Below, piece by piece: positions 18,093 through 27,450 of a stretch of 64,000 bases of DNA. The notes beneath the pieces were generated by a model that was not told where the DNA came from, searched no databases, and saw only the letters and a list, made by a program, of their open reading frames with translations. A program made the position numbers and the translations under genes. Where the stretch lies: the NCBI RefSeq assembly GCF_001425835.1, contig NZ_LMDP01000002.1, forward strand, positions 714,828 to 778,827, given 5' to 3'. Every line of letters starts with the position of its first letter. Position 1 is the stretch's first letter. The DNA is from Afipia sp. Root123D2. GTDB lineage: Bacteria; Pseudomonadota; Alphaproteobacteria; Rhizobiales; Xanthobacteraceae.

Positions 18093-19274
18093 TCAAAACG
18101 TCCTGACCACGCGAAAATCTATGCCGTCGGCCTGTGAGAGATAGATCGGCATATCGGCATGTCCCCGACTGAGGGTGATGGGGCCTCGCCCACCGCGATA
18201 AACGATGTGGTCTGCCGCCGACAACAGAGGCTTCGGCGCGAGCGAGCCCGCGCACCGCGCGGCCTCCTCCAGAAACATCAATCCTTCGTAGTTCGATTGG
18301 CCCACCGAGCCGGCCGGCGCGGCACTGCGGCCGAACGCCGCTTCATAGCGTGAAACGAAAGCCTCGGTTTCCGACGAACGCACGCAATTGAAATAGCCCG
18401 ACGCACAAAACAAATTCTCGGTGCTGTCCGGCCCGATCCCCAGCAACACCGTTTCGTCGAAAGCGCTTGCCAGCCTCAGCATCTTCGAGGCCAGGCCCTG
18501 TTCGGCAAACGATCGGTTGAACGTGATACTGTCAGCGCCGATCAAGGAAACGAGAACCACATCGGGAGCCGCAGCACGAATGCGCGCCAAGTGCGATTCA
18601 TAGTCGTCCTCTCCGACAGGGACGAACTCTTCGCCGACCACCTGCCCTCCGCTCTCGGCGATATACTGCTTCATCGCCTGATGTGAGAGCCAGGGCCACA
18701 CATAATCAGACCCTATCAGGTACCAGCGCGACGCCTTTTTCACATCACCCAGCCAATGGATGGCAGGTCGGGATTGATTGCGCGGCGTCTCGCCAATCGC
18801 GATGACACCCGGCGTACGCTCGCCGCCCTCGTAAACCGTGGTGTAGATGTAAGGTATCCGCCCCGCGATGTGCTCGCGCAAAGCGACGCGAACTGCGCTG
18901 GTGTGGGACCCTACAATGACATCCACCTCGTCAAACGAAATGACGTCCTTCACTCGGCGTGCGATTTCCTTCGCTGTTCCGCTCGCGTCGAGAAAAAGCA
19001 CTTCGACCTCGCGGCCCAGAACACCGCCGCGCGCGTTGATCTCGCATGCCGCAAGCAACGTGCTGTTCATGGCCGAGGGAGCCCAGATGCCGGGCGAACC
19101 CGAAAGCGCGACAAAGTTCGCGACCCGCAACTTGTTACGGTCGCCGCTGCGTTTTGGCCGATTGCCTGCCTCGGTGCCCAACGCAGAGACCGATGCTTGA
19201 GGGGCAAAGCCGTTCAAGGACTGCCACGGCATCGGCAGAAATGCGGCAGGCATGCATTCAACTATCGAGGACAA
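18093..19274 (-). CDS. AmiC-like cytoplasmic ligand-binding (sensor) protein
   Basis: A 393-residue Peripla_BP_5 protein of the AmiC/NhhC type. Conserved blocks match the neighbouring exported binding protein: INARGGVLGREVEV, TTVYEGGERTPGV, WYLIGSDYVWPWLSHQAMKQY and FNRSFAEQGL. There is no signal peptide, so it should stay in the cytoplasm as an amide sensor. The start is probably the TTG at 19274, which is preceded by GGGGAAG, the same motif as at the amidase start. In Pseudomonas AmiC releases the antiterminator AmiR, but here the partner next door is a MarR protein. That pairing resembles nhhC-nhhD of Rhodococcus nitrile hydratase operons. Confidence 0.8.
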   Translation of the reverse strand: MSSIVECMPAAFLPMPWQSLNGFAPQASVSALGTEAGNRPKRSGDRNKLRVANFVALSGSPGIWAPSAMNSTLLAACEINARGGVLGREVEVLFLDASGTAKEIARRVKDVISFDEVDVIVGSHTSAVRVALREHIAGRIPYIYTTVYEGGERTPGVIAIGETPRNQSRPAIHWLGDVKKASRWYLIGSDYVWPWLSHQAMKQYIAESGGQVVGEEFVPVGEDDYESHLARIRAAAPDVVLVSLIGADSITFNRSFAEQGLASKMLRLASAFDETVLLGIGPDSTENLFCASGYFNCVRSSETEAFVSRYEAAFGRSAAPAGSVGQSNYEGLMFLEEAARCAGSLAPKPLLSAADHIVYRGGRGPITLSRGHADMPIYLSQADGIDFRVVRTF

Positions 19275-19338
19275 TGCTCTTCCCCATCGTTTTCTGGTTC
19301 AGCGCCGCTCCGGCCGCCGCCGATCTGTCCCAAGTCAG

Positions 19339-19357
19339 ATATTTTAGGACAAAATAT
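19339..19357. promoter_or_regulatory. Perfect palindrome between AmiC-like and MarR genes (candidate MarR operator)
   Basis: ATATTTT-AGGAC-AAAATAT is a perfect 7+7 inverted repeat in the divergent intergenic region. Length and spacing fit a MarR dimer site. The related ATATTTT core near 18059 upstream of the amidase strengthens the case. Binding is inferred. Confidence 0.5.
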
Positions 19358-19434
19358 TGAATCTTCAACTTTTCACATGCATCATACATACGATAGCGAT
19401 ACTCTAACTCCGTCTGGAATTTTGAGACCCCGCC

Positions 19435-19884
19435 GTGGCCAAATCAGCCCCAAGCGACCTGCCCATTACTGAGCAACTCGCCTATCTTCTCGCGCGGGCA
19501 AATCGCGAGATTTCGCGTCAATTGGACGAACGCCTTCAGCAGGAGGGCGTCCCTGTCGAGCAATGGCGGATCTTGACGATCCTCTCGAATGGCAAGGGTC
19601 GCTCAATGGGCGAACTTGCCGAAACCGTTCTTCTCAACCATCCAACCCTGACAAAAATCATAGACCGGATGGTTTCCAACGCACTGGTTTATCGCGCGCA
19701 CGATCCCAAAGACCGACGCAAGGTTTTGCTCTTTTTGTCCGATCGGGGAAAAACCTTGGCCAAACGGCTAAAGCCGTTGGCGCAAAGCCATGAGGCGCGG
19801 ATCATTCAGAGTTACGGTTACAAATCAACCAGTGAACTGAAACGCCTCCTGGGCTCTCTTATAGAGAGAGCAACCTCGACATAA
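19435..19884 (+). CDS. MarR-family transcriptional regulator
   Basis: A 149-residue winged-helix regulator with a GTG start. The MarR core is complete: WRILTILSNGKGRSMGELAETVLLNHPTLTKIIDRMVSNALV is the recognition helix region, and the wing DPKDRRKVLLFLSDRGK carries the conserved D-x-R-D-R pattern. It is divergent from the AmiC-like sensor across a palindrome. Rhodococcal nhhD, the MarR-like partner of AmiC-like nhhC, offers a parallel in which the two control nitrile/amide genes. It probably controls the amidase-importer operon. Confidence 0.88.
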   Translation: MAKSAPSDLPITEQLAYLLARANREISRQLDERLQQEGVPVEQWRILTILSNGKGRSMGELAETVLLNHPTLTKIIDRMVSNALVYRAHDPKDRRKVLLFLSDRGKTLAKRLKPLAQSHEARIIQSYGYKSTSELKRLLGSLIERATST

Positions 19885-20462
19885 GGTCTCAAAAGCGCAA
19901 CGATCGAGGTTGCAGCCGAGAGCGGAATAGCGCCTCCAAGCAACGGCGCGCTGGTTATCGCGGGAGTGCTCGACGTGCGTTTCGGCCGTTCGGCCGTAAT
20001 AAAGGATGCGGCGTCCCGAGAAAGAGACGATATAACCCGCGCATCCGAACCCTTTCACGTTCTTGCAGAACGCCGAGTAGGAATATTCCGGCGGGTTGGC
20101 TTGCGCCCATTTGACCTGAGTGGCTACAATCAGACTGGTCGAATTGCGAAGCGACTGCTCCTTCGGATTACCGCAACACAGAACGGTGGATGGAGTAGCT
20201 GATTGTCTTAAGCGTATTCGTATATTCAAAATCAACAAACATTGCGCGAATCCAATAGACGCTTTGAACTCTGGACTTCAGGCAAATTTAGTACTGACGC
20301 GCTTTAGCTTCTCAATTCCGAAAAATAAATCGCACTCGTTCTCCCATCGATTGGAAGGATGGCACACAAATCCTTGCGCTTGCTTGTGAAGGAAAAGAAA
20401 AGGCTGTCGGCGACGCTCTATTTGAGCATTTTCTTCGGCATCAAAAAGATTGGTGTCGTCAC
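19885..20462. other. Gene-poor interval between MarR gene and IS remnant
   Basis: No gene I can support. A 137-codon minus-strand frame (19825-20238) overlaps the end of the MarR gene and has no recognisable domain. The stretch from about 20200 to 20460 is AT-richer than the neighbours and may be leftover mobile-element DNA associated with the IS3 remnant that follows. Confidence 0.4.
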
Positions 20463-20937
20463 TCAGCCAACGCCCTTGCAGACTTGCTCCAACGTTTGCA
20501 CGACATCCTCGCCTCGATAGCCGAACCGCGCATCGATCGCTAGCGAGAACCGTGAGAAGGTGTCGATGATCGTCAGCACGCGAATCTTACGACCTGTTGC
20601 GAGCTGGTCATGAACGAAATCCATCGCCCAGGTCTCGTTGACCTGTCGCGCTTCGGTTCGGCCTTCGCGCAGCTTGGCCTTGACCCGACGCTTCGGTGTT
20701 TTGTTGCGCAATTGCAGGCTTAACTCGCGATAGAGACGGTAGACCCACTTGGCATTGATCCCCCAGCCATCACGAACCAACAAGACGTGAACGTGCCGGT
20801 AGCCGTAGCGCACGCGCGTCTCGCAGATGTTCTTGATCCGGTGTTTAAGGGCGGCCTGATCGCAATGAGCATACCGCTCCGCCAAGTGAAGGATCGCGGC
20901 GCGCGCCTTGCGATCTTTCCCTTTATGAAGCGGGCGT
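20463..20937 (-). pseudogene. IS3-family transposase OrfB remnant (rve domain), truncated
   Basis: The internal part of an IS3-group OrfB. The HTH_21-type segment RYGYRHVHVLLVRDGW is followed by the start of the rve integrase catalytic domain, with the first DDE aspartate in ETWAMDFVHDQL and IIDTFSRFSLAIDARF. The reading frame stops at 20463 after VCKGVG, before the second Asp and the Glu. The 5' side begins directly after the dadA stop codon at 20938. The protein would be catalytically dead, so this is an old insertion truncated on both sides. Confidence 0.8.
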
Positions 20938-22197
20938 CTAGCTGTGCGCGTAGCGCTCGATCGAAAGTCCATCGACTGCAATTTCCGGCTTGATGCCTCC
21001 GATTAGATCGGCAACCACTCGTCCCGCGCCGCAGGCCATGGTCCAGCCCAGCGTGCCGTGACCGGTGTTGAGCACCAGATTGTCGAGGTGCGTTGGACCG
21101 ATCACCGGCGGACCGTCAGGTGTCATCGGGCGCAATCCGCTCCACAATTTCGCGCGCGATGCATCGCCGCCATGAGGGAACAGATCGCCAAGCGAGCGAT
21201 CGAGTGGCGCACGGCGATCTGGCCGCAGCGTGATGTGATAGCCGCCAACCTCGGCGGTGCCGCCGACGCGGATGCGTTCGCCGAGCCGGGTGATCGCGAC
21301 CTTGTAGGTTTCATCCATCACGGTCGATTGCGGCGCGCCGCTCTCGTCCACGATCGGCACCGTGAGCGAGTAGCCCTTGACCGGATAGACCGGAATATCA
21401 ATGCCGAGCGGCCGCAGCAGCAGCGGCGAGAAGCTGCCGAGCGCCACCACGTACTTATCGGCAACGAAAACACCCTTGTTGGTCGAAACCTGAGCGACGC
21501 GCCCACCGGTCACGTCGATCGACGTGATGGTAGCGCCATAGATCGTCTTGACGCCGAGACCGGCTGCGATCTTCTCCAGCCGCTCGGTGAACATGTAGCA
21601 ATCGCCGGTTTCGTCGTCAGGCAGACGCAGGCCGCCAACGAAGGGCTCCCTCGCACGCGCAAGGCCCGGCTCGGCACGGACGCAGCCGTTGCGATCCAAC
21701 ACCTCGTACGGCACGCCGTACTGCCGCAGGATCTCGATATCGCCGCCGATCGCATCGAGCTGCGACTGCTTGCGGAACAGCTGCAGCGTGCCCTGGCTGC
21801 GCTCGTCATAAGCAAGTCCTTCTTCCTGCCGCAGTGCGCGCAGGCAATCGCGGCTGTATTCGGCAATGCCGACCATGCGGGACTTGTTGAGGGCATAGCG
21901 CGCGGAGGTGCAGTTGCGCAGCATCTGAAGCATCCAGCGCCACATCGCCGGATCCCATTGCGGGCGAACAACCAGCGGGCCGTATTTATCCATCATCCAG
22001 CGCACGGCCTTGAGCGGAACGCCCGGCCCGGCCCACGGCGATGCATAGCCGGGCGAAATCTCGCCGGCGTTGCTGAAGCTGGTTTCAAGCCCCGACCCGG
22101 GCTGACGGTCCAGAATCGTCACCTCATGGCCCGCCTTGGCGAGATAATAGGCCGTCGTGACCCCGATCACGCCGGCCCCCATCACCATAATTCTCAT
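20938..22197 (-). CDS. dadA: D-amino-acid dehydrogenase small subunit DadA
   Basis: A 419-residue FAD flavoprotein that oxidises D-alanine and other D-amino acids to 2-oxo acids, passing electrons to the respiratory chain at the inner membrane. The FAD-binding [25 protein letters not shown] fills residues 7-31, and the DadA-specific [20 protein letters not shown] follows. The C-terminal [20 protein letters not shown]/substrate block is intact. Length is normal. It overlaps the alanine racemase gene by ATGA, the classical dadAX arrangement with racemase first here. IS3 DNA begins immediately after its stop, but the C-terminus looks complete. Confidence 0.93.
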   Translation of the reverse strand: MRIMVMGAGVIGVTTAYYLAKAGHEVTILDRQPGSGLETSFSNAGEISPGYASPWAGPGVPLKAVRWMMDKYGPLVVRPQWDPAMWRWMLQMLRNCTSARYALNKSRMVGIAEYSRDCLRALRQEEGLAYDERSQGTLQLFRKQSQLDAIGGDIEILRQYGVPYEVLDRNGCVRAEPGLARAREPFVGGLRLPDDETGDCYMFTERLEKIAAGLGVKTIYGATITSIDVTGGRVAQVSTNKGVFVADKYVVALGSFSPLLLRPLGIDIPVYPVKGYSLTVPIVDESGAPQSTVMDETYKVAITRLGERIRVGGTAEVGGYHITLRPDRRAPLDRSLGDLFPHGGDASRAKLWSGLRPMTPDGPPVIGPTHLDNLVLNTGHGTLGWTMACGAGRVVADLIGGIKPEIAVDGLSIERYAHS

Positions 22198-23345
22198 GAC
22201 AACGTGTCCTCAAGCACAACCGACGGCACGCTCTCGTCGGCCCCCAGATAAATACGCCGATAGCGATGGCCGAGCGCGGTCAGCACTTCGTAGCCGATGG
22301 TCCCGGCGGCACAGGCAAGGTCATCGACCGGCTGGTGCTCGCCTATCACTTCGACTTCCGAATCCGGGCCAATACATCCGGGCGCGACACTGCTCGCATC
22401 GACCACGATGCTGTCCATCGAAACGCGCCCGGCGACAGGCAGGCGCTTGCTCTCGAAGAACACCGCGCCATGCGTGCCCCACAGGCGGTGAAGACCATCG
22501 GCATATCCGATGGAGAGCGTGGCGAGCCGCGACGCTGTCGGCGCGCTGTAATCCAAGCCGTAGCCGACGCGATCGCCCGGCGATACTTCGCGAAGCTGAA
22601 TCACCCTTGCGGTAAGCCGCACGACAGGCCGCATCGGATTGACGGCGGCAGGACCTGGATTGACGCCATACAGTGCCGCGCCGGGCCGCGCGAGATTGAA
22701 GTGATAATCGCGGCCGAGGAAAATGCCCGAAGAATTCGCCAGCGATCGCGGCACATCGGGAAAGAGCGCGGCAAGCTGCCTGAATGCGGCAAGCTGCATC
22801 GCATTGGCCTCATGTGCCGGTGTGTCGGCACACGCAAGATGGCTCATCACAAAGCGCAGATCGAACACACCGGCGCGCGAATAGTTTTTCGCGCAAGTCG
22901 CAGTATCGTCCGGCATCAGACCAAGCCGGTTCATCCCGGAATCGACCTGGACCACGGTGGGCAATGTCCGCGCCAGTCTCTGCGCGCAATCGAACCACGC
23001 CTCGGCCTGCTCAAGCGAGTTGAGCACCGGCACGAGGCCCGCCATCACGCACTCTTGCTCAGCACCGCGCGGCAATCCGTTCAGAATGAAAATATCGGCG
23101 GAGCGCGGAAGATAGGGCCGCAGCGCCAATCCTTCGTCGAGATGCGCAACGAAGAAATGCCGGCATCCTTCGGCGAACAGCGCCAGCGCGACATAGGACG
23201 CCCCCAGCCCGTAGGCATCGGCCTTGACCACCCCCGCACACAGCGCGGCAGCGCCAAGCCTCGAACGGAGAAGACGGTAATTCGCGCGCACGGCCCGCAG
23301 ATCGACCGTCAGCGTCGCCCCCCTGAACTGACCGTTGTTCGTCAC
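22194..23345 (-). CDS. dadX: Alanine racemase, catabolic (DadX type)
   Basis: A PLP-dependent racemase converting L-alanine to D-alanine for DadA. The PLP lysine is in [12 protein letters not shown], near residue 40. The second-domain catalytic tyrosine lies in [13 protein letters not shown], and the VSMDSIVVD block is present. I propose the GTG at 23345 because GAGG lies 6 bases upstream and the protein then opens just before the conserved [15 protein letters not shown]; a TTG at 23384 would add 13 residues. It is coupled to dadA by ATGA overlap and divergent from an Lrp regulator, so it is the catabolic rather than the cell-wall enzyme. Confidence 0.9.
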   Translation of the reverse strand: MTNNGQFRGATLTVDLRAVRANYRLLRSRLGAAALCAGVVKADAYGLGASYVALALFAEGCRHFFVAHLDEGLALRPYLPRSADIFILNGLPRGAEQECVMAGLVPVLNSLEQAEAWFDCAQRLARTLPTVVQVDSGMNRLGLMPDDTATCAKNYSRAGVFDLRFVMSHLACADTPAHEANAMQLAAFRQLAALFPDVPRSLANSSGIFLGRDYHFNLARPGAALYGVNPGPAAVNPMRPVVRLTARVIQLREVSPGDRVGYGLDYSAPTASRLATLSIGYADGLHRLWGTHGAVFFESKRLPVAGRVSMDSIVVDASSVAPGCIGPDSEVEVIGEHQPVDDLACAAGTIGYEVLTALGHRYRRIYLGADESVPSVVLEDTLS

Positions 23346-23508
23346 TCCGCGCCTCGTCGCAGCTCGCCTGACATTTTTGGGCAAGGTATCAGCGCTTCCG
23401 AAACGGAAACCGGCGAATTCGTCTAAGAAGAGATATCTTACGCAGGATAAATGCGTATTCTGCCCGCCGAACGACCCAATCGAGCATATTTTTTAGACTG
23501 GAAGCCAC

Positions 23509-23985
23509 ATGACCATCGAGCCCGACGAACTGGATCGGAAAATCATGCGCGAATTGGTCAAGGACGCCCGGATCAGCCACGTCCTGCTGTCCGAACGCGT
23601 CGGCCTGTCTCCGACCGCCTGCGCGCGGCGGCTGCAGCAGCTCGAACAATCGGGCGTGATCCGCGGTTACTCCGCGGAAATCGACGCCACGGGTCTGGGC
23701 TTCATGATGACCATATGGGTTCACATCACCCTCGACCGCCAAAACGAGGACGCACTCGCCCAGTTCGAGAAGGAAATCAAGAAGTGCCCCGACGTGGTGT
23801 CATGCCATCTGATGTCGGGCAGCGACGATTATCTCGTCCAGGTGCAGGCCCGCGACATGGCCGACTATGAGCGCATCCATAAGCAACATCTGTCGCGCAT
23901 GCCGGGCGTCTCGCGCCTGCATTCCAGCTTCGCGATGCGCGCCGTGGTCCGCCGTAGCGTATCGCCGGCCGTACTCAGCAGCTAA
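23509..23985 (+). CDS. Lrp/AsnC-family regulator (probable dad regulator)
   Basis: A 158-residue Lrp/AsnC protein. The N-terminal helix-turn-helix is LDRKIMRELVKDARISHVLLSERVGLSPTACARRLQQLEQSGVIRGY, and the C-terminal RAM ligand domain includes VVSCHLMSGSDDYLVQVQARD. The gene is divergent from dadX-dadA across 163 bases. Lrp-type activation of dad genes by alanine is established in other proteobacteria, so this is the likely local regulator. Confidence 0.9.
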   Translation: MTIEPDELDRKIMRELVKDARISHVLLSERVGLSPTACARRLQQLEQSGVIRGYSAEIDATGLGFMMTIWVHITLDRQNEDALAQFEKEIKKCPDVVSCHLMSGSDDYLVQVQARDMADYERIHKQHLSRMPGVSRLHSSFAMRAVVRRSVSPAVLSS

Positions 23986-24044
23986 CCTCAGGGCGCGGAG
24001 GATTTATACCCGGCACACCAAGCGCTAATTCCTTCCCGCAGATG

Positions 24045-24785
24045 TTAAAGCCCGAGAAATGACTTGCGGACGGTTTCGTTGGAAAGGAGTTCGCGTCCGG
24101 CTCCCTCGATCGTCACCTGCCCCTTTTCGAGAACATAAGCGCGCTGGACGACTTCGAGCGCTCGATAAGCATTTTGCTCCACCAAAATCAGACTGACCCC
24201 AGTCTCGAGGACCTTGCCGATCAATTCGAACAAATGATCGACCATCTTCGGCATCAACCCGAGAGAAGGCTCATCGAGAATAAGAAGCTGCGGATCGCTC
24301 ATAAGCCCTCGCGCGATGGCAACCATCTGCTGCTCTCCGCCGCTCATCGAACCGGCAAGCTGCCTCTGTCGTTCAGCCACACGTGGAAACAACTCGAACA
24401 CGCGCGCAAGATTCTCAGCGTACCGCGCTTTGCCGCGCGCGGCATAGGCGCCCATCTGCAAATTCTCGAGTACGCTCAGTCTTGGGAACACATGACGTCC
24501 TTCGGGTACCAAAGTGACGCCACGATCGACCATACGGCTCGACGCAAAAGCTGTCACATCTTCACCGGCGAAGCGAATTGCCCCCTGCTGCGGTTGAAGA
24601 ATTCCCGCCAGCAGCTTTCCAGTCGTCGATTTGCCCGCGCCGTTGGCCCCGAGAAGCGCGATGGCTTCGCAGCGCGCCACCCTCAAGGAGAGATTGTTAA
24701 CGGCGATCGCGCCCTGATAGCCGAAACAGAGCTTGTCTACTTCCAGCAATGGAGCTTCGCCGACGGTCGATCCTGTTTCCGTCAC
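24045..24785 (-). CDS. ABC transporter ATPase, LivF-like (second importer)
   Basis: A 246-residue ATPase. Walker A GANGAGKST lies near 38-46, the signature MSGGEQQMVAIARGL near 145, Walker B LLILDEPSLGL follows, then the LivF-type LVEQNAYRALEVVQRAYVLEKG. It is the last gene of a seven-gene minus-strand operon and overlaps the fused permease-ATPase gene upstream by ATGA. It should form the nucleotide-binding pair with the LivG half of the fusion. Confidence 0.9.
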   Translation of the reverse strand: MTETGSTVGEAPLLEVDKLCFGYQGAIAVNNLSLRVARCEAIALLGANGAGKSTTGKLLAGILQPQQGAIRFAGEDVTAFASSRMVDRGVTLVPEGRHVFPRLSVLENLQMGAYAARGKARYAENLARVFELFPRVAERQRQLAGSMSGGEQQMVAIARGLMSDPQLLILDEPSLGLMPKMVDHLFELIGKVLETGVSLILVEQNAYRALEVVQRAYVLEKGQVTIEGAGRELLSNETVRKSFLGL

Positions 24786-26569
24786 GACAAAGTTCCTTTC
24801 TGATCCAAATCATCCATCGCTCCAGACGTCTCAAGAGGCTTTCCGAGATAGGCCTCAACGACCGCAGGATTCGATGCGACCTGACGAGGCTCTCCTTCCG
24901 CAATCAATTTTCCGGCTGATATGACGAAAACCTGGTCCGATATCCTCATCACCGTTTCCATATCGTGCTCGACAAGCACCACAGTCGTTCCCTGATTTCG
25001 GATCTTGCTGAGGATGTCCATCATCTCCCGGGTCTCGGTCGGGTTCAGTCCCGCACAAGGTTCATCGGCGAGAAGAATCTGGGGGCGCGTAGCCATCGCG
25101 CGCGCAATTTCCAGTCGTCGCAGGTGTCCCACCGGAAGCGAGGATGCCAGTTCGCCGGCCAGCGGCATCAGCCCCGCCAGCTTGAGCGCCGCAACCGCAA
25201 CCTCTGTGGGGTTGTATGCACCAGATCGACCAAACAAGGCGCCCACCAGAACATTCTCGTAGACGCTTAAGCCATGAAACGGCTTGGCAATCTGGAAAAC
25301 CCGCGCGATGCCACGCTCGCTCAGCCGATGGGTTGCCATGCCATCAATGCGGCTGCCCTTGTACCAAATCTCGCCGGCGGTCGGCTGAAGATAGCCGGTC
25401 ACCATATTAAAGATGGTCGACTTGCCCGCACCGTTCGGTCCAATGATTGTCGAAATGCTCCCCTTGGAGATTCCGATATCGACCCCGTCGATCGCCTTCA
25501 GCCCGCGGAAATGCTTGCTAAGGCTGCGAACAGAAAGGAAGCCGGCAGAACTTTCCCCGCGTTCTACCGGCGATATCTCCGAACTAACTAACGCCAGATT
25601 TCCCGCCTCGACATCCTCTCCTGCATAGCGCGGACCAACCGGTAGCGCTCCCATGATTCCTTTCGGTAAAACGAAAACGAACAGAACGATGATCGCTCCA
25701 GTCAGCATCATGTGTATCTGGAGAAAATCGCCCAGAACCACCTGGGTCAGGAACGCCATCAAGGCCGCGCCCAGAACCGGGCCGAGCAGCGTGCCCATTC
25801 CACCCAACAGCGAATAGACGATCATATTGAGTGACAAATCTGTCCGGAAAACCGAACTCGTCGTGATGTAACCAAGGCTGAAGGCGTAAACCGCACCGGC
25901 CAACCCGGTCAGGATGGCTGAAAGGACGAAGGCGAGCATCTTGTAGCGTTCAGTGGGAATGCCGAGCATTCTCGCCGTGTCCTCGTCCTCGCGGATCGCG
26001 ATGAGGCCGTAGCCAAGTCGTGAATATCTCACCACCGCCGCAACGCCAAGAGCTACGACCGCGAGCACGAGAAATGCATAAAAGAAGTACACGTCCGGTG
26101 CGATATCGGTGACCGTATCGATTGTAATGCCGAGCGCGCCTTCAAACAGATCAACGCTGCTCGACAATTCCGACAGAACCAGCGCGACACCGAGCATCGC
26201 GATTGCAAAATAAGTTCCCCGCAAACGCAGGATTGGATAGCCGATAAGAGCGCCGAGCAACGCCGACGCCAGACCGCCGGCAAATATGCTCATTAGGAAG
26301 CGAAGCTGCGGGTCGGCAATCCCCCCGTGCTCCTGGAAGATGCCTGCAGCAAATGCACCAAGCCCAAGAAACGCAGCGTTTCCGAAGCTCCAATAGCCTG
26401 CGAATCCACCGAGAATATTCCACGCAATTGCCAGCGCGGCTCCAAACAGGATGGTCTGGCCGACCCGTAGCAGAAACGGCGTTGCCACAGCAGGCATCGC
26501 GGCCAGCAGCAGGATAATAGCAAGCGTACCAAGGGCAGCTATCCAGTTTTGTCTCAACAGCCGGATCAT
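24782..26569 (-). CDS. Fused LivM permease / LivG ATPase of branched-chain-type importer
   Basis: 595 residues carrying two subunits in one chain. Residues about 1-315 are a LivM-type permease with GGFAGYWSFGNAAFLGLGAFAAG near 55-77 and the ATPase-contact loop AIREDEDTARMLGIP near 200. A linker rich in charged residues (about 316-345) leads to a LivG-type ATPase with Walker A GPNGAGKST near 378, the HLRRLEIARAMA signature region and Walker B ILLADEPCAGLN. The ABC signature motif here is LPVGHLRR rather than the canonical LSGGQ. The fusion is in one uninterrupted frame. The upstream LivH overlaps it by four bases. Confidence 0.9.
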   Translation of the reverse strand: MIRLLRQNWIAALGTLAIILLLAAMPAVATPFLLRVGQTILFGAALAIAWNILGGFAGYWSFGNAAFLGLGAFAAGIFQEHGGIADPQLRFLMSIFAGGLASALLGALIGYPILRLRGTYFAIAMLGVALVLSELSSSVDLFEGALGITIDTVTDIAPDVYFFYAFLVLAVVALGVAAVVRYSRLGYGLIAIREDEDTARMLGIPTERYKMLAFVLSAILTGLAGAVYAFSLGYITTSSVFRTDLSLNMIVYSLLGGMGTLLGPVLGAALMAFLTQVVLGDFLQIHMMLTGAIIVLFVFVLPKGIMGALPVGPRYAGEDVEAGNLALVSSEISPVERGESSAGFLSVRSLSKHFRGLKAIDGVDIGISKGSISTIIGPNGAGKSTIFNMVTGYLQPTAGEIWYKGSRIDGMATHRLSERGIARVFQIAKPFHGLSVYENVLVGALFGRSGAYNPTEVAVAALKLAGLMPLAGELASSLPVGHLRRLEIARAMATRPQILLADEPCAGLNPTETREMMDILSKIRNQGTTVVLVEHDMETVMRISDQVFVISAGKLIAEGEPRQVASNPAVVEAYLGKPLETSGAMDDLDQKGTLS

Positions 26570-27444
26570 CGCGAACCACCAAAAGCGTTCCCGAGCAGCC
26601 CGTTCGGACGAACCAGCAGCATGAAAACAAGCGTGAGGAAAACAAATACGTTCGGATAAGCAGGCCCAATGAACTGCGTCGTCAATGTGCTGATCAATCC
26701 TAGCAACAGCCCGCCGACGAGAGCACCGGACGCGCTGCCAACGCCTCCCAGAACCACGACCACGAAACCATAGATCGTCCAGTGCTCATGGCTCGAAGGC
26801 GAGAATGGAAAGAGCATGCCGATCAGAACGCCGGCCGCTGCGGCGAATGCAGATGCGATACCAAATGTCAGAGCGTAAACCTGCTCGACATCCACGCCAC
26901 ACACACGTGCTGCAAGAACCTCCTCTGCCGTCGCCCGGATCGTCCGGCCAATCGGCAGGCGGTACAGCAGGATCGACAGTGCAGTGATCAGCAACAGGCC
27001 CGCAACACAAGCGATGACCTGCAGCAGGTTCAGGGTGATGCCGGCGATCTGCGTATGCAGGTTGGCGTAATTCGGTCGAATACTCATCACATCTGGAGAG
27101 AACAGCAGCGCGATCAGATTCTGGGCGATCAACGCCATCGCATAGGTGACCAGAAGCGAGGAGACGATGGTCGACCGATTAATTGCCGGCGATACGACAT
27201 ATCGCTGATAGATGTAGCCCAGCCCGAACCCGATCGCCGCCACGAACGGCATGGCAATCAATGGATCGAGACCAAAAGCCTGCCGCGCAACAAGAGCGAG
27301 GTATGCACCGACAATCACCAGGAGACCGTGACTGAGGTTCACGATCCCCAGGACGCCGAACACCAGCGAAAATCCGACTGCCGCCAACGACAGGACCGAT
27401 CCCTGGAGAATTCCGTCCACGACGGCTTGGGCCAAGCGATCCAT
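26566..27444 (-). CDS. ABC transporter permease, LivH-like (second importer)
   Basis: A 292-residue permease. The LivH signature GFSLVFGVLGIVNLSHGLLVIVGAYLA lies near residues 22-48, and the cytoplasmic loop RATAEEVLAARVCGVD near 170-185. About eight hydrophobic segments are present. It overlaps the fused LivM-LivG gene downstream by ATGA and follows the deacetylase stop after 6 bases. It pairs with the permease half of the fusion. Confidence 0.9.
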   Translation of the reverse strand: MDRLAQAVVDGILQGSVLSLAAVGFSLVFGVLGIVNLSHGLLVIVGAYLALVARQAFGLDPLIAMPFVAAIGFGLGYIYQRYVVSPAINRSTIVSSLLVTYAMALIAQNLIALLFSPDVMSIRPNYANLHTQIAGITLNLLQVIACVAGLLLITALSILLYRLPIGRTIRATAEEVLAARVCGVDVEQVYALTFGIASAFAAAAGVLIGMLFPFSPSSHEHWTIYGFVVVVLGGVGSASGALVGGLLLGLISTLTTQFIGPAYPNVFVFLTLVFMLLVRPNGLLGNAFGGSR

Positions 27445-27450
27445 GACAGG

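Noticed and set aside
19825-20238. 137-codon minus-strand frame at the MarR 3' end
   Set aside because: It overlaps the MarR coding region, has no ribosome-binding site and no recognisable domain.
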